Assembly (NCBI GenBank): GCA_027484605.1
Contig: JAIXSR010000034.1
Coordinates: 62,001-126,000 of the forward strand
Direction: 5' to 3'
DNA: 64,000 nucleotides
Origin: Hyphomicrobiales bacterium
GTDB taxonomy: Bacteria; Pseudomonadota; Alphaproteobacteria; Rhizobiales; Beijerinckiaceae
Made by a program: the position numbers and the translations under genes. Positions 45,725-55,655 of this stretch are shown in pieces. The notes beneath the pieces are model-generated. The model was not told the origin of the DNA. It saw only the letters and a program-made list of their open reading frames with translations, and searched no databases. Each line of letters begins with the position of its first letter. The stretch's first letter is position 1.

Positions 45725-46434
45725 CCGGCCGCAAACCGGGCCATGGCGGGCCGGGAATGGGCGAGGTGCCGCATTATCACGGCCACCGCCAGCGCCTGCG
45801 CGAGCGCTTTGCCCAGAATCGCGATCTCGTCCCCGATTACGAATTGCTGGAAATGATCCTCTTCCGCTCGATCGCCCGCGGGGATGTCAAGGGCATCGCC
45901 AAGGAACTGATCGCGCGGTTCGGATCCTTCGCCGAGGTGGTCGCCGCGCCGGCCGAACTGCTCCAGGAGACGAAGGGCGTCGGCCCGTCGATCGTCCATG
46001 ACCTCAAGCTGATCGAGCAGGCAGCCCGCCGCGTCGCCCATGGCGATATCCGCCAGCGCCCGGTCCTCGCCTCCTATGCCGGTGTGGTCGATTACTGCCG
46101 CACCGCCATGGCCTTCGCGGAACGGGAAGAATTCCGCCTGCTCTTCCTCGACAAGAAGAACGGACTCATCGGCGACGAGGTGATGCAGCGCGGCACCGTG
46201 GATCACACGCCCGTCTATCCACGCGAGATCATCCGCCGCGCGCTGCAGCTCAATGCCTCGGCCGTCATCCTCGTGCATAACCACCCCTCGGGTGATCCTA
46301 CCCCGTCCCGCGCCGATATCGACATGACGCGCGAGATCGTCGCCCTTGCCCAGCCTTTGGGCATAACCGTGCATGACCATCTGATTGTCGGGCGGAACGG
46401 GCATGCCAGTTTCCGCGCCCTGGGCTTGCTCTGA
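45721..46434 (+). CDS. radC: RadC-family (JAB/MPN+) protein
   Basis: 237 residues. N-terminal helix-hairpin-helix elements ([18 protein letters not shown], about 80-97) precede the MPN+ metal motif [18 protein letters not shown] (about 183-200). It was named for DNA repair, but the role is uncertain. ATGA overlap with map suggests joint translation. Confidence 0.93.
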   Translation: MTGRKPGHGGPGMGEVPHYHGHRQRLRERFAQNRDLVPDYELLEMILFRSIARGDVKGIAKELIARFGSFAEVVAAPAELLQETKGVGPSIVHDLKLIEQAARRVAHGDIRQRPVLASYAGVVDYCRTAMAFAEREEFRLLFLDKKNGLIGDEVMQRGTVDHTPVYPREIIRRALQLNASAVILVHNHPSGDPTPSRADIDMTREIVALAQPLGITVHDHLIVGRNGHASFRALGLL

Positions 46435-46582
46435 CGGGGCAGCCAACCGCCAGGTCCCCCGGGACCGGCGCTGCGGATTCCGGCTCGACCGGACGAGAAT
46501 CCGGGGTCGGAAACCTCCTATTCACTTTCTTCGCGCATTCTCCGGCCTGCGAGTAAAGCGTTTGTTGAGTTGAGTTCCCTGG

Positions 46583-48730
46583 ATGAAAATTGTGCCGCCC
46601 CGCGCCCAGAAGGGACAGGGAGCCTCTCTTTCCATTGTGCCGATTTTCCTCCTGGTCCTGTGTGTCATGGGCTCGATGGCGCTTGTGGCCAACCGCGCCG
46701 CGGAGCGCCAGCAGGCCTATGAACTCGACCGCGAGCGCCGGCAGATCGCCCAGACCCTGAGTTTCGAGGCCGAAAGGCTGATGACAACCGTCTCGCGGGA
46801 CGAGGCGCTGGGCGAATTGTTCCAGGTCGAACGCCAGCGCGATCGCGCCGAACGGATCCTCGCTGGACTCAACCGGCGGCAGGCAACCGATTTCGCCATG
46901 CTGATCAACCGCATGGAAGGCGAGATCGTGGCCGAGGCCGGGGATGCCGAGAGCTTCGACCAGCGGCGCGGCTTCCTGCGCCAGTTCATCGAGAACAGCC
47001 GGCTGCGCGGCCTCGATGCAAGCACCCTCGGCATCGGCCGGGAGGCGCGGTCCGTCCAGGACGGCACCCATGTGATCAACCTCGCCTCGGTTCCGATCGG
47101 GCGCAATCATGTGCTGGTCGTCACCCGCGCCTTGGGCGCGAACGGCTTCAGGCGCCTGTCCAGCATGCTGGCCATTCCCAATCTCCGCGCCGTCCCCGGC
47201 ACGCCGACGGTCGAGACCAGCTATGCCATTCCCAATCTCGGCGGCACCGAGCAGTTGGCCATCGTCTGGAGCCCCAGCCGCTTCGCGGCGGATACCCTCG
47301 CCGATCTGGCCTTCTACGGGCTGTTTGCCTCGATCGCGATCGGGATCATTTCCATCTTCCTGATCAAGCGCATGCAGGCCTCGACCGCAGCCATCCTCAA
47401 GCGCGAGGCCAAGGCGAGCCACGAGGCCCGGCATGACCCGCTTTCCGGCCTGCCGAACCGCGCTGTCTTCTGCGAGAAACTGGCCGAGAACATCGACGAT
47501 CTCGTCAACCGCGACACCAATATTGCGGTGCTGCTGCTCGATCTCGACAAGTTCAAGGATGTCAACGACACCTATGGCCACGCGGCCGGCGACAAGGTCA
47601 TCGTCGATTTCGGCACCCGCGTGAAACCGCTGCTCAAGCAGACGGACCTCATCGCCCGGCTCGGCGGCGACGAATTCGCCATCCTGCAGACGGGTATCCA
47701 CTCGCATCTCGAGCCCAGCCGCCTGGCCCAGGCGATCATCGACGCCACCAACAAGCCCTTCACGATGGACGGGGCCCAGATGCGCATCGGCGTGACCGTC
47801 GGCATCTCGATCTCGCCGGATGACGGCACCGACGTAGCCACGATCCTGCGCGCAGCCGATACCGCTCTGTATCGCGCCAAGAACGAGGGCCGCAACCGGT
47901 TCGCGCTCTACGAGCACCGGATGACCGAATCCGAGCGGATCCGGAAGCTCGTCGACGACGAATTGCTCCGCGCCATCGAGAATGACGAGCTGACCCTCGC
48001 CTATCAGCCGCAGGTCCATGCCGATACCGCCCGCATTGCCAGCGTCGAGGCTCTTGTCCGCTGGCGGCACCCCACCCATGGGCTGATCGCGCCCGGCGTC
48101 TTCATCGCCGCCGCCGAGGAACGCGGCCTTATCGTGGCGCTCGGCGAATGGGTCATGCGCCGCGCCTGCCAGGATGCCGCCCGCTGGCCGGGCCTGCGCG
48201 TCGGCGTCAATGTCTCGGCACTGCAATTCCGCCAGGCCAATTTCGTGCAGGATGTCAATCGCATCATGCGCGAGACCAATCTCGAATCCGGACGGCTGGA
48301 AATCGAACTGACCGAGAGCGTGCTCGTCGAGGATGCCGATCAGGCCGAAGCCGCGATGATGGAACTGCGTGCCATCGGCGTGAAGTTGGCACTGGATGAT
48401 TTCGGCACCGGCTATTCCTCGCTGATCTATCTCAGACGCTTCGCCTTCGACAAGATCAAGATCGACAAGTCCTTCCTCGACTCGATGGAAGCCACCGGCG
48501 AAAGCGCGATCCTCGTCCATTCGGTGGTCCATCTCGGCCGGGCCCTGGGCCTCGAGGTCACGGCGGAAGGCGTCGAGACCGAGGAGCAGCGCCGCTTCCT
48601 GCAGGCCGTCGGATGCCATTTCCTGCAGGGATTCCTGTTCTCGAAACCGGTGCCGGCGGAAACGATCGATGCGTTGCTGGCCGCCGAGCGCGCCGCGGAT
48701 GACGGGCGCCATACGCCGAACGCTGCCTGA
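46583..48730 (+). CDS. Membrane GGDEF-EAL protein (c-di-GMP synthesis/breakdown)
   Basis: 715 residues. Membrane segments are at about 13-36 and 240-262, flanking a CHASE4-like periplasmic sensor. The GGDEF domain (about 275-440) has an intact RLGGDEFAIL near 358; the inhibitory I-site before it reads KQTD instead of RxxD. The EAL domain (about 455-705) has intact EALVRWRHP near 488 and DDFGTGYSSL. Both activities look possible. Its stop abuts that of the convergent exoD gene (TGATCA). Confidence 0.93.
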   Translation: MKIVPPRAQKGQGASLSIVPIFLLVLCVMGSMALVANRAAERQQAYELDRERRQIAQTLSFEAERLMTTVSRDEALGELFQVERQRDRAERILAGLNRRQATDFAMLINRMEGEIVAEAGDAESFDQRRGFLRQFIENSRLRGLDASTLGIGREARSVQDGTHVINLASVPIGRNHVLVVTRALGANGFRRLSSMLAIPNLRAVPGTPTVETSYAIPNLGGTEQLAIVWSPSRFAADTLADLAFYGLFASIAIGIISIFLIKRMQASTAAILKREAKASHEARHDPLSGLPNRAVFCEKLAENIDDLVNRDTNIAVLLLDLDKFKDVNDTYGHAAGDKVIVDFGTRVKPLLKQTDLIARLGGDEFAILQTGIHSHLEPSRLAQAIIDATNKPFTMDGAQMRIGVTVGISISPDDGTDVATILRAADTALYRAKNEGRNRFALYEHRMTESERIRKLVDDELLRAIENDELTLAYQPQVHADTARIASVEALVRWRHPTHGLIAPGVFIAAAEERGLIVALGEWVMRRACQDAARWPGLRVGVNVSALQFRQANFVQDVNRIMRETNLESGRLEIELTESVLVEDADQAEAAMMELRAIGVKLALDDFGTGYSSLIYLRRFAFDKIKIDKSFLDSMEATGESAILVHSVVHLGRALGLEVTAEGVETEEQRRFLQAVGCHFLQGFLFSKPVPAETIDALLAAERAADDGRHTPNAA

Positions 48731-49360
48731 TCAGCGAAAGCCGAACAGCCTCGGCAGGAAGACAAAGAACTTCCACAGGATGAGGTAGGTCAGCGACACG
48801 GTGAAGATGAGCGCAAGCAAGGCCGCGACCGCCGCGACCAGCATCACCAACCCGTCCCGCTCGACCATGGCCAGCCCGACCAGGATCACCGCGATCCCCG
48901 GCGGAATTCCGCCGATGAAGGGAATCGGCGACATCAGGCAGACAGCCATCACCATGACGAGGGCACCGATGGCCCGCTGGGCCTGGATATCGGTCAGGGG
49001 CAGCAGGCGCGGCCGCATCACGCGCTCGAACCAGCGCAGGGTCGGCTCGGATTTCACGAGGACATTCTGGAGGTCCCGGCGCTTGATGCGGCGCTGCGCC
49101 AGCCAGCGCGGCAGCACCAGCGCGTCATGCCCGCGCAGCATCTGCAGCGCGACCACGCCGACAATCACGCCGCAGAGGATGGGCAGGCCGGGGACCGGCA
49201 GCAGGTTGGGCAGGCCGAACAGCACCAGCACGATCCCGAACGAGCGCTTGCCGAGCAGGGCAACCAGATCCCCCAGCATCGGCGTCGGATCATCGGTATC
49301 GCCCTTGCCCCGGACCGTCTCGGCGAGCACATCGGAAATGCGGGCCGAGAACGGCTTCAT
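48731..49360 (-). CDS. exoD: ExoD-family exopolysaccharide synthesis protein
   Basis: A 209-residue inner-membrane protein with four or more hydrophobic segments. LGKRSFGIVLVLFGLPNLLP and SPIPFIGGIPPGIAVILVGLA are characteristic of ExoD. In rhizobia ExoD affects exopolysaccharide and alkali tolerance; the biochemical role is unknown. The start at 49360 was chosen by homology; the longer frame has no support. Confidence 0.87.
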   Translation of the reverse strand: MKPFSARISDVLAETVRGKGDTDDPTPMLGDLVALLGKRSFGIVLVLFGLPNLLPVPGLPILCGVIVGVVALQMLRGHDALVLPRWLAQRRIKRRDLQNVLVKSEPTLRWFERVMRPRLLPLTDIQAQRAIGALVMVMAVCLMSPIPFIGGIPPGIAVILVGLAMVERDGLVMLVAAVAALLALIFTVSLTYLILWKFFVFLPRLFGFR

Positions 49361-49509
49361 ACGGACGTCACCACGCAAGGGAAAACCTCGCACGCTCTTA
49401 CGGCGATTGGACCGGAAAGAAAAGGGGAAGTCCGGATTCAACCTCTCCTTGGTGGCCATCCGGAAATAGGTGTTTATTCCTAGATTTCCCATTTCCTTCG
49501 GGAATACCC

Positions 49510-50469
49510 ATGGTCCGGATCCCGCGCCCTGCCCCTGCCCCTGCCTTGGCCACTGGCCTGCTGCTCGCCCTGCTCCTGGTGGCGTGCCTGTCCATCGCCG
49601 TCCCGGCGGCACGCGGCGCCGTGGCGGAAGCGGGCCTGCCCGGTCATTCCCGGGCCGGGCCTGCCCCCGCGAACCCGGCTGCCGGCCCCGCATCGGAAGC
49701 CTTCTGGCCCCTTGCCGGCATGGCGCAGGCATCCCCTCCCTCCCTGCCGGCCGGCCTGTCCCTGCCCTTCAGCCAGACGGGCGACCTCTGGTTCCGCCCG
49801 GAACCGGCGCGCACCCGGCTGGCCATCGGCCTTGCCACCGAAGGCAGGCATCTGGTTCTGGCAACCGACTGGCGCCACAGCCTGTCCGGTTCGCTGGACC
49901 GGGCGGGGTGGTTCCTCGCCATGGTCAGCCAGATGCGGCCGGGCGGTTCCGCCAGCGCCGGCCAGCCCCGCTTCCTGCAGCAGCGCCTGGCGATCGGGCG
50001 GACATGGCGGCAGGCCGGACATCAGCTCACGCTCCAGGCCGGCTTCTCCCGGGTCGGACTCGATGAAACAACCATGGCGCTGACCGGCCGGGCAAGCCGG
50101 CTGGGCATGATGGCCGGGGCGCAGATCTGGCTCGACTGGCCGGAACGGGGCCCGGCCGGCCTGCGCTTTGCCCAGCTCGCCCTCGAAGCGGACCGCGCGC
50201 GTGACGGAATCGGCGCGATCGCGCGGATCGGCTTCGGCCTCGGTGCGTCGGGCCTTGCGCTGGGGCCGGAACTTCTCGCCTCGGCCGGCGCGCGCTGGCG
50301 CCTCGGCCCGCTCACCTATCGCCACCCCTATCGCCATCTGCGGATCGGCGCCCATGCCTCGGGCCTTCGGCTCGGCCAGGCAAGCCTTACCCTCTCGGGC
50401 GGCGCGATCCTCGGCAGCCGGGAGAGGCCGCGCCCCTATGCGGCACTCGGCCTTTCCCTTGCCTATTGA
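49510..50469 (+). CDS. Putative outer-membrane beta-barrel protein (BcsS-like?)
   Basis: 319 residues with a long N-terminal signal (about 1-36). The mature part alternates polar and hydrophobic residues in many short strands and ends in an aromatic residue (AALGLSLAY), as outer-membrane barrels do. The size and pattern recall BcsS, a cellulose-related protein of alphaproteobacteria, but no bcs genes are near and the match is weak. The 3' end overlaps the convergent photolyase stop by 7 nt. Confidence 0.5.
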   Translation: MVRIPRPAPAPALATGLLLALLLVACLSIAVPAARGAVAEAGLPGHSRAGPAPANPAAGPASEAFWPLAGMAQASPPSLPAGLSLPFSQTGDLWFRPEPARTRLAIGLATEGRHLVLATDWRHSLSGSLDRAGWFLAMVSQMRPGGSASAGQPRFLQQRLAIGRTWRQAGHQLTLQAGFSRVGLDETTMALTGRASRLGMMAGAQIWLDWPERGPAGLRFAQLALEADRARDGIGAIARIGFGLGASGLALGPELLASAGARWRLGPLTYRHPYRHLRIGAHASGLRLGQASLTLSGGAILGSRERPRPYAALGLSLAY

Positions 50470-51995
50470 GCCGGGCTCAACCCGTCGAGAAAGGCAACCG
50501 ACTCGGCCACGATCTCCGCCCGGCGGGCCGGCGCCATTTTTGCCAGCGTCCGGTAGGGCATGGCCATGCGTGGATTGCCGGCAAGGCGCGTCTCGTTGGT
50601 GATCAGGAAGTTCCAGTAGAGATAGTTGAACGGGCAGGCCTCCGGGCCGCTCTTCACCGCAGGGTCATAGCGGCAGCCAGTGCAGTAATCGCTCATCCGG
50701 TCGATATAGGCGCCGGAAGCCGCATAGGGCTTCGAGGCCAGCAGTCCGCCATCGGCGAAAAGCGCCATGCCATGGGTGTTGGGCAATTCCACCCATTCAT
50801 AGGCATCGGCATAGACCAGCAGGTACCATTCCTCGACCGCCTTCGGCGCAAGGCCCGCCAGCAGCGCGAAATTGCCGGTCACCATCAGCCGCTGGATATG
50901 GTGGGCATAGGCGTTCCGGGCCGTCGCCTGCACCACCTCGGCGAGGCAGCGCAGATCGGTCTCGCCGGTCCAGTAGAAATCCGGCAGCGGGCGATGCGCC
51001 GCGAGCGCATTGGTCTCGGCATAGCCCGGCATTTCCAGCCAGTAGAGACCGCGCACATATTCCCGCCAGCCAAGGATCTGGCGGATGAACCCTTCCACCG
51101 CATTGAGCGGCGCCCGCCCCTCGAGCCATGCCCGCTCGGCCGCGAGGCAGAGCTCGCCGGGCAGGATCAGGCCGAGATTGAGCGCCGGCGCGAGCAGGGC
51201 GTGATGCACGAAATCCTCGCCCCGCTTCATCGCATCCTGGTAATCGCCAAACCAGGGCAAGGCATCGGCGATGAAATGGTCGAGCGCCTCCAGCGCCTGT
51301 TCCCGCGTCACCGGCCAGCCGAAGCCGTCGAGGCTGCCGAAATGCCCGCCGAACCGGGCCTCCACCACAGCCATGACATCGCGCGTCACCCCGTCCGGCG
51401 GGAAACGCAGGCGCGCGGGCAGGCGATGGCCGGCCGGCAGGGCCTTGCGGTTTTCCGCGTCGAAATTCCAATGTCCGCCAACGGGATGATCCCCCTCCAT
51501 CAGCAGCCCGGTCTTGCGCCGCATCTCCCGGTAGAAAAACTCCATCCGGTAGGTCTTCCGCCCCTCCGCCCAGCGCGCGAAATCCTCGATCCGCGCAAAA
51601 AAGCGCGTATCCGGGCGGATCTCCACCGGCGGGCCGAGCGTTTCCGCCCAGTCGCGCATCATCTCCAGCACGCGCCATTCGCCCGGCTCGGTGAGGATAA
51701 CCGCCTCGGGTCGGTGCCGTTCGACCGCCCGCCGAAGCGCGGCATCGAGCGAGCCGGGATTGTCCGGATCCTCGATCCGCCAATACTCGACCGTCAGGCC
51801 CTCCGCGCGCAGCGTCCCGGCAAAATGCCGCATGGCCGAGAAGACCATCACCAGCTTCTGCTTGTGATGCCGCACATAGGTGGCCTCGCTGGCCACTTCC
51901 GCCATGAGGATGCGGTCCCGCGCGGGGTCAAACCCCTCCAGCGCGCTGATCGACCGGCTGAGCTGGTCGCCCAGCAGCAGGACGAGCCGGCTCAT
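50463..51995 (-). CDS. Fe-S cryptochrome/photolyase (PhrB / FeS-BCP type)
   Basis: A 510-residue light-driven DNA repair flavoprotein of the prokaryotic (6-4) type. The N-terminal Rossmann domain ([10 protein letters not shown]) binds a ribolumazine-type antenna, the C-terminal helical domain binds FAD. Four cysteines fit the [4Fe-4S] site: LRCLAEVV, the pair in [10 protein letters not shown] and [14 protein letters not shown] overlap with the DUF2256 gene. The last of three linked genes with an SDR. Confidence 0.93.
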   Translation of the reverse strand: MSRLVLLLGDQLSRSISALEGFDPARDRILMAEVASEATYVRHHKQKLVMVFSAMRHFAGTLRAEGLTVEYWRIEDPDNPGSLDAALRRAVERHRPEAVILTEPGEWRVLEMMRDWAETLGPPVEIRPDTRFFARIEDFARWAEGRKTYRMEFFYREMRRKTGLLMEGDHPVGGHWNFDAENRKALPAGHRLPARLRFPPDGVTRDVMAVVEARFGGHFGSLDGFGWPVTREQALEALDHFIADALPWFGDYQDAMKRGEDFVHHALLAPALNLGLILPGELCLAAERAWLEGRAPLNAVEGFIRQILGWREYVRGLYWLEMPGYAETNALAAHRPLPDFYWTGETDLRCLAEVVQATARNAYAHHIQRLMVTGNFALLAGLAPKAVEEWYLLVYADAYEWVELPNTHGMALFADGGLLASKPYAASGAYIDRMSDYCTGCRYDPAVKSGPEACPFNYLYWNFLITNETRLAGNPRMAMPYRTLAKMAPARRAEIVAESVAFLDGLSPAQ

Positions 51996-52171
51996 GGCCT
52001 GGTCCCCCGATTTGCGGCCTCGCGGCTGCGGCGGGCTTCGGCCCGGCAGCGATCCGAGCAGAACCGGACCTCGTCCCACACCTTTTCCCATTTCTTCCGC
52101 CAGGTGAAAGGCCGGCCGCAACAGGCGCAGGGCTTTTCCGGCAGATGGGCCTTCTTCACGCCGCGCGGCAT
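51992..52171 (-). CDS. DUF2256 zinc-ribbon-like protein
   Basis: 59 residues. Two CxxC-type pairs (PCACCGRPF and FCSDRC) surround [13 protein letters not shown], the DUF2256 pattern. From memory, it is commonly found next to photolyase genes, and its role is unknown. Overlaps the photolyase start by 4 nt and follows the SDR gene by 13 bp. Confidence 0.9.
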   Translation of the reverse strand: MPRGVKKAHLPEKPCACCGRPFTWRKKWEKVWDEVRFCSDRCRAEARRSREAANRGTRP

Positions 52172-52184
52172 GGCTTTTCCAGCC

Positions 52185-52913
52185 TCAGCCCTTGGTGCGC
52201 AGCCGCGAGCGGCCGCCATCCACCGCCATGACCTGGCCGGAAATCCAGCTGCTTTCGTCACTGGCCAGGAAGGTGGCGAGATTGGCCACATCCTCGGGCT
52301 GGCCAAGGCGCGGCAGCGCATGAAGATCAGCGATGGCCTTGGCCATCGCTTCGTTGCCGGTGAGCGCCGCGGCCATCTTCGTCCGCGTCAGCGAGGGCGC
52401 GATGCAATTGACCCGGATGCGCGGCGCCAGTTCCGCCCCGAGGGCGCGGGTCAGCCCCTCGACCGCCCCCTTGGCCATGGAAACCGAGGCATGGGCGGAA
52501 AAGCCCTGAGCCACCGCCACGGTGGAGAAGAGCACGATCGAGGCCGCCTCGCTGCGCTTGAGCGCCGGCAGGAGCGCCTGCACCGCCCGGGCCGCGCCCA
52601 AGGCGTTGAGCGTGAAATCCCCGAGGAAATCGGCATCGTTCAGGCGGTTGACCGGCTTGAGATTGATCGAGCCCACGGCATAGACCAGCGCATCGACCGG
52701 CCGGTCGCCGAGGGCCGCCGCCAGCTCGGCAAAATGCGAAGGCTCGCGGGCATCCCCTGCCGTGAACCCGGCGCCCAGTTCGCCAGCCAGCGCCTCGAGC
52801 CGGGCAGCATCGCGCCCCGCCAGATGCAGCGCATAGCCCTTTGCCTTCAATCCCCGTGCCGTGGCCGCGCCGATCCCGCCGGTGCTGCCGAAAATCACTG
52901 CCGTCTTGTCCAT
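52185..52913 (-). CDS. SDR-fold protein lacking the catalytic tyrosine
   Basis: 242 residues. The nucleotide-binding motif is [14 protein letters not shown], and the C-terminal part has [19 protein letters not shown]. The active-site Ser is in VLFSTVA, but where Tyr-x3-Lys is expected the sequence is [13 protein letters not shown]: Val stands at the Tyr position and the Lys is kept. It may be a binding or regulatory protein rather than a normal reductase. Grouped with DUF2256 and the photolyase; 97 bp after the mocA-like gene. Confidence 0.85.
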   Translation of the reverse strand: MDKTAVIFGSTGGIGAATARGLKAKGYALHLAGRDAARLEALAGELGAGFTAGDAREPSHFAELAAALGDRPVDALVYAVGSINLKPVNRLNDADFLGDFTLNALGAARAVQALLPALKRSEAASIVLFSTVAVAQGFSAHASVSMAKGAVEGLTRALGAELAPRIRVNCIAPSLTRTKMAAALTGNEAMAKAIADLHALPRLGQPEDVANLATFLASDESSWISGQVMAVDGGRSRLRTKG

Positions 52914-53010
52914 GGAAACGTCGATCCCTGCCGCGCGGCTTCCGCGCCTGCCGGGCTTACGCAGGAAGCGCCCCCGCCGGACCACCCCGGCGGAAGGAAA
53001 GCGCGGGGCC

Positions 53011-54615
53011 CTAGCCGCCCGCCGCCTCGAGCGCGGCGCGCGTGTCGAAATCCGCGAGAATGCCGGGATCCTCGACCGGCACTTCGGCCACCCGGTCGCG
53101 CCGGGACTCCAGCAGGCGCCGTGCGCCCTGGTCGCCCGTCAGCGTCAGCAGGTCACCGAAAAGGCTGCGCCGGACCAGCACCGGATTGCCCCATTGCCCG
53201 CGATGCACCGGCACGAAAGCCTCCTGCCCCGGCTGCTCCAAGGCCTGTTGCGCCAGCCGTTGCAGCGTCTCCGGCCGGAGCCTCGGCATGTCGCCCAGCA
53301 CGACGAAGGCGGCCTCTGTCTCTGCAGGCAGGGCACCGAGCCCGGCCCGCAGCGAGGAGGCAAGCCCCTCGCGGTAATCCGGATTTTCCACCAGCTGGAA
53401 TTCGGGCCCGGCCGCCAGTGCCTGCACGGCGCCGGCCTCATGCCCGGTCACCACGATGACAGGCCCCTGCGCAGCGGCCCGGGCCACGTCCAGCACATGG
53501 GCCAGCATCGGTCGCCCCTCGAAGAGGGCAAGGAGCTTGTTCTCCGTGCCGAACCGGGTCGAGCGCCCGGCCGCCAGCACGATGATGCCGAACGCCGCCG
53601 GACGGCCCGGCCTGGCCTCGCCGGCCCGAGGCTGCGGCCGGGAGACGATTTCCATCAGCAGCCCGCCCGTGCCCATGCGCTGCAGGTCACGCCCGGTCAC
53701 GGGGAGATCGGCGCAGAGCCGCGCCAGCACCCAGTCGAACCCGTTCTCGCGCGGGGACCGCGCGCAGCCCGGGGCGCCGATCACCGGGCGGCCGCGCCAT
53801 TCCGCGAGCATCAGCAGGTTGCCGGGATCCACCGGCATTCCGAGATGGACGAGCCGCCCGCCCTGCGCTTCGATGGAGGCAGGGATCACATCGCGCCGGT
53901 CGGCGATCGCCGCTGCGCCGAACACGATGAGAATGTCGAAACCGGCCGGATCGAGCCCGGCAAGGCTGGCCTCCAGCGCCTCCTGGCGATGCTCGGTCCG
54001 CGCTTCCGCGACCAGCCGGCTGCCGAGCGCGGCCAGCCGCTCCTCCATGACCCGGCGGGTCTTGTCGATGACGCTTTCCTTCAGGCCCGGCAGGCGCAGC
54101 GACAGCATGGCCACGCGCTTTGGCTGAAACGGCGCGACGCGGATGGCACCGCCAGCCAGATGCCGCTGCCCGGCCGCGACCAGCGCGCCAGGCACGGCAA
54201 AGGGGATGATCTTGATCGTCGCCACCATCTCGCCCGGAACCACCCGGCGGAAGGCGGGCAAGGTGGCGAGGGTGAGATCGGGATCGATCATGTTGAAGGC
54301 GTCGATCGCGGCCGGGTCCGGCAGGAAAAGCCCTGCTTCGGTGGCGAAGAGATTGGCCCGCCCCGTGAAGGCCGGGTCCGCGCGCAGGCCCGGGCCCAGC
54401 GCGGCCTCGGCCAGGTGCGCGGCGGCGGCATCCTCCGACAGGTCGCCCGGATCCAGCCGTGCGATCGTCACTTCCGCCACCCCGGCCGCAGCGAGGGCAC
54501 GGCAATCCGGCCCGTCCAGCGGATGGCCCTTGCGGAAGGCGATCTCGCCCGTCCGGACCTGATGCGCCAGCACGGCACCCTCCGCCTCGAGGACCGGAAC
54601 CCGCCCGAAGAACAT
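53011..54615 (-). CDS. Molybdopterin-binding / nucleotidyltransferase fusion (MocA-type)
   Basis: 534 residues. The N-terminal two thirds (about 1-340) resemble MoeA-like / molybdopterin-binding proteins. The C-terminal third (about 350-534) is a MobA-like nucleotidyltransferase with LAAGRSTRFGTENKLL and VLGDMPRL. Such fusions attach CMP (or GMP) to molybdopterin, giving the cytosine dinucleotide form used by CoxL-type enzymes. One-base overlap with the XdhC gene upstream places it in the cox maturation operon. Confidence 0.85.
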   Translation of the reverse strand: MFFGRVPVLEAEGAVLAHQVRTGEIAFRKGHPLDGPDCRALAAAGVAEVTIARLDPGDLSEDAAAAHLAEAALGPGLRADPAFTGRANLFATEAGLFLPDPAAIDAFNMIDPDLTLATLPAFRRVVPGEMVATIKIIPFAVPGALVAAGQRHLAGGAIRVAPFQPKRVAMLSLRLPGLKESVIDKTRRVMEERLAALGSRLVAEARTEHRQEALEASLAGLDPAGFDILIVFGAAAIADRRDVIPASIEAQGGRLVHLGMPVDPGNLLMLAEWRGRPVIGAPGCARSPRENGFDWVLARLCADLPVTGRDLQRMGTGGLLMEIVSRPQPRAGEARPGRPAAFGIIVLAAGRSTRFGTENKLLALFEGRPMLAHVLDVARAAAQGPVIVVTGHEAGAVQALAAGPEFQLVENPDYREGLASSLRAGLGALPAETEAAFVVLGDMPRLRPETLQRLAQQALEQPGQEAFVPVHRGQWGNPVLVRRSLFGDLLTLTGDQGARRLLESRRDRVAEVPVEDPGILADFDTRAALEAAGG

Positions 54616-55301
54616 CAGCTGCGCCGTCGCTGGCGTTGCGTGCCGATGATCTCGGCCAGGATCGACACGGCGATCTCGGCGGGGCTGACCGCGCCGAGAT
54701 CGAGGCCGATCGGGGCGCGGATCCGCGCGAGATCGCCTTCGGTAAACCCGGCCGCTGCCAGCCGCTCCAGCCGTCTGGCATGCGTCTTCCGGCTGCCCAG
54801 CGCGCCGATATAGAAGCACTCCGCCCGGAGCGCGAGCGTCAGCGCCGGGTCGTCGATCTTGGGATCATGCGTCAGCGCGACAAAGGCGGTGTAGCGGTCC
54901 GGCCTGAGCGGTGACAGCGCCACATCCGGCCATTCCGCGATGAGCCGCACATTCGGAAAGCGCTCCGGCGTGGCAAAGGCCTCGCGCGGGTCGATCAGCG
55001 TGCAGTCAAGCTCGACCAGCCGCGCCATCTCCGCCAGCGCCTGGCTGATATGCACCGCCCCGATCACGATCAGCCGCACGGGCGGCACATGGACATCGAT
55101 GAAGAAGGTCCGGTCGCCGGCCACCGCCTTCGTGGATTTGCCGGTCCGGAACGCTTCGGCCAGCAGCTCGGCGGCCGGGTCCGCCGCCAGGCTCTCCGGC
55201 GTCACCAGCCGGGCGGCGCCGCTCTCGAGATCGGTGACCAGCGCCACCGCCTCGCGGGCGGCGCGATGGCGGTTCAGGGCGGAGAGAAGGGCGAGATCCA
55301 C
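54615..55301 (-). CDS. XdhC-family protein (C-terminal Rossmann type)
   Basis: 228 residues, with PVRLIVIGAVHISQALAEM (Rossmann start) and AECFYIGALGSRKTHARRL, typical of the XdhC C-terminal domain. XdhC-type chaperones load the mature molybdenum cofactor into hydroxylases and help sulfuration. The N-terminal XdhC half is encoded separately by the preceding gene. The stop overlaps the mocA-like start by one base. Confidence 0.88.
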   Translation of the reverse strand: MDLALLSALNRHRAAREAVALVTDLESGAARLVTPESLAADPAAELLAEAFRTGKSTKAVAGDRTFFIDVHVPPVRLIVIGAVHISQALAEMARLVELDCTLIDPREAFATPERFPNVRLIAEWPDVALSPLRPDRYTAFVALTHDPKIDDPALTLALRAECFYIGALGSRKTHARRLERLAAAGFTEGDLARIRAPIGLDLGAVSPAEIAVSILAEIIGTQRQRRRS

Positions 55302-55310
55302 GGGGCGGCC

Positions 55311-55655
55311 TCAGGTCACGGGGACGACATGGACGGCGATCCGCCCGCCGCAGGACAGGCCGACGCGCCAGGCCGTCTCGTCCGCCACGCCGAATTCGAG
55401 CAGTTTCGGCACCCCGCTGGCGATGACATCGATCGCCTCCGTCACCACCGCACCCTCGACGCAGCCGCCGGAAACCGAGCCGAGGAAATTCCCCTCCCCG
55501 TCAATGACGAGATGCGAGCCGACCGGCCTCGGTGCCGAGCCCCAGGTTTCCGTGACGGTGGCCAGCGCGACGCCGCGCCCGGCCTGCCGCCACGCCTCGG
55601 CGGCAGCGAGGATTTCGCTTTCGGTGGCAAGCCCACCCGACAGGCTGTCGCTCAT
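55311..55655 (-). CDS. XdhC/CoxI N-terminal domain protein
   Basis: 114 residues. ALATVTETWGSAPRPVGSHL and GSVSGGCVEGAVVTEA are the conserved XdhC N-terminal pieces, including the Cys of SGGCVE. Acts with the separate C-terminal protein in inserting the Mo cofactor. Overlaps the VWA gene stop by 4 nt and precedes the XdhC gene by 9 bp. Confidence 0.88.
   Translation of the reverse strand: MSDSLSGGLATESEILAAAEAWRQAGRGVALATVTETWGSAPRPVGSHLVIDGEGNFLGSVSGGCVEGAVVTEAIDVIASGVPKLLEFGVADETAWRVGLSCGGRIAVHVVPVT

Noticed and set aside
46298-48712. 804-residue minus-strand open frame
   Set aside because: Antisense to the GGDEF-EAL gene, which has intact catalytic motifs.
50466-53459. 997-residue plus-strand open frame
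   Set aside because: Lies opposite the photolyase, DUF2256, SDR and mocA-like genes, all with clear motifs; no signature in the shadow frame.
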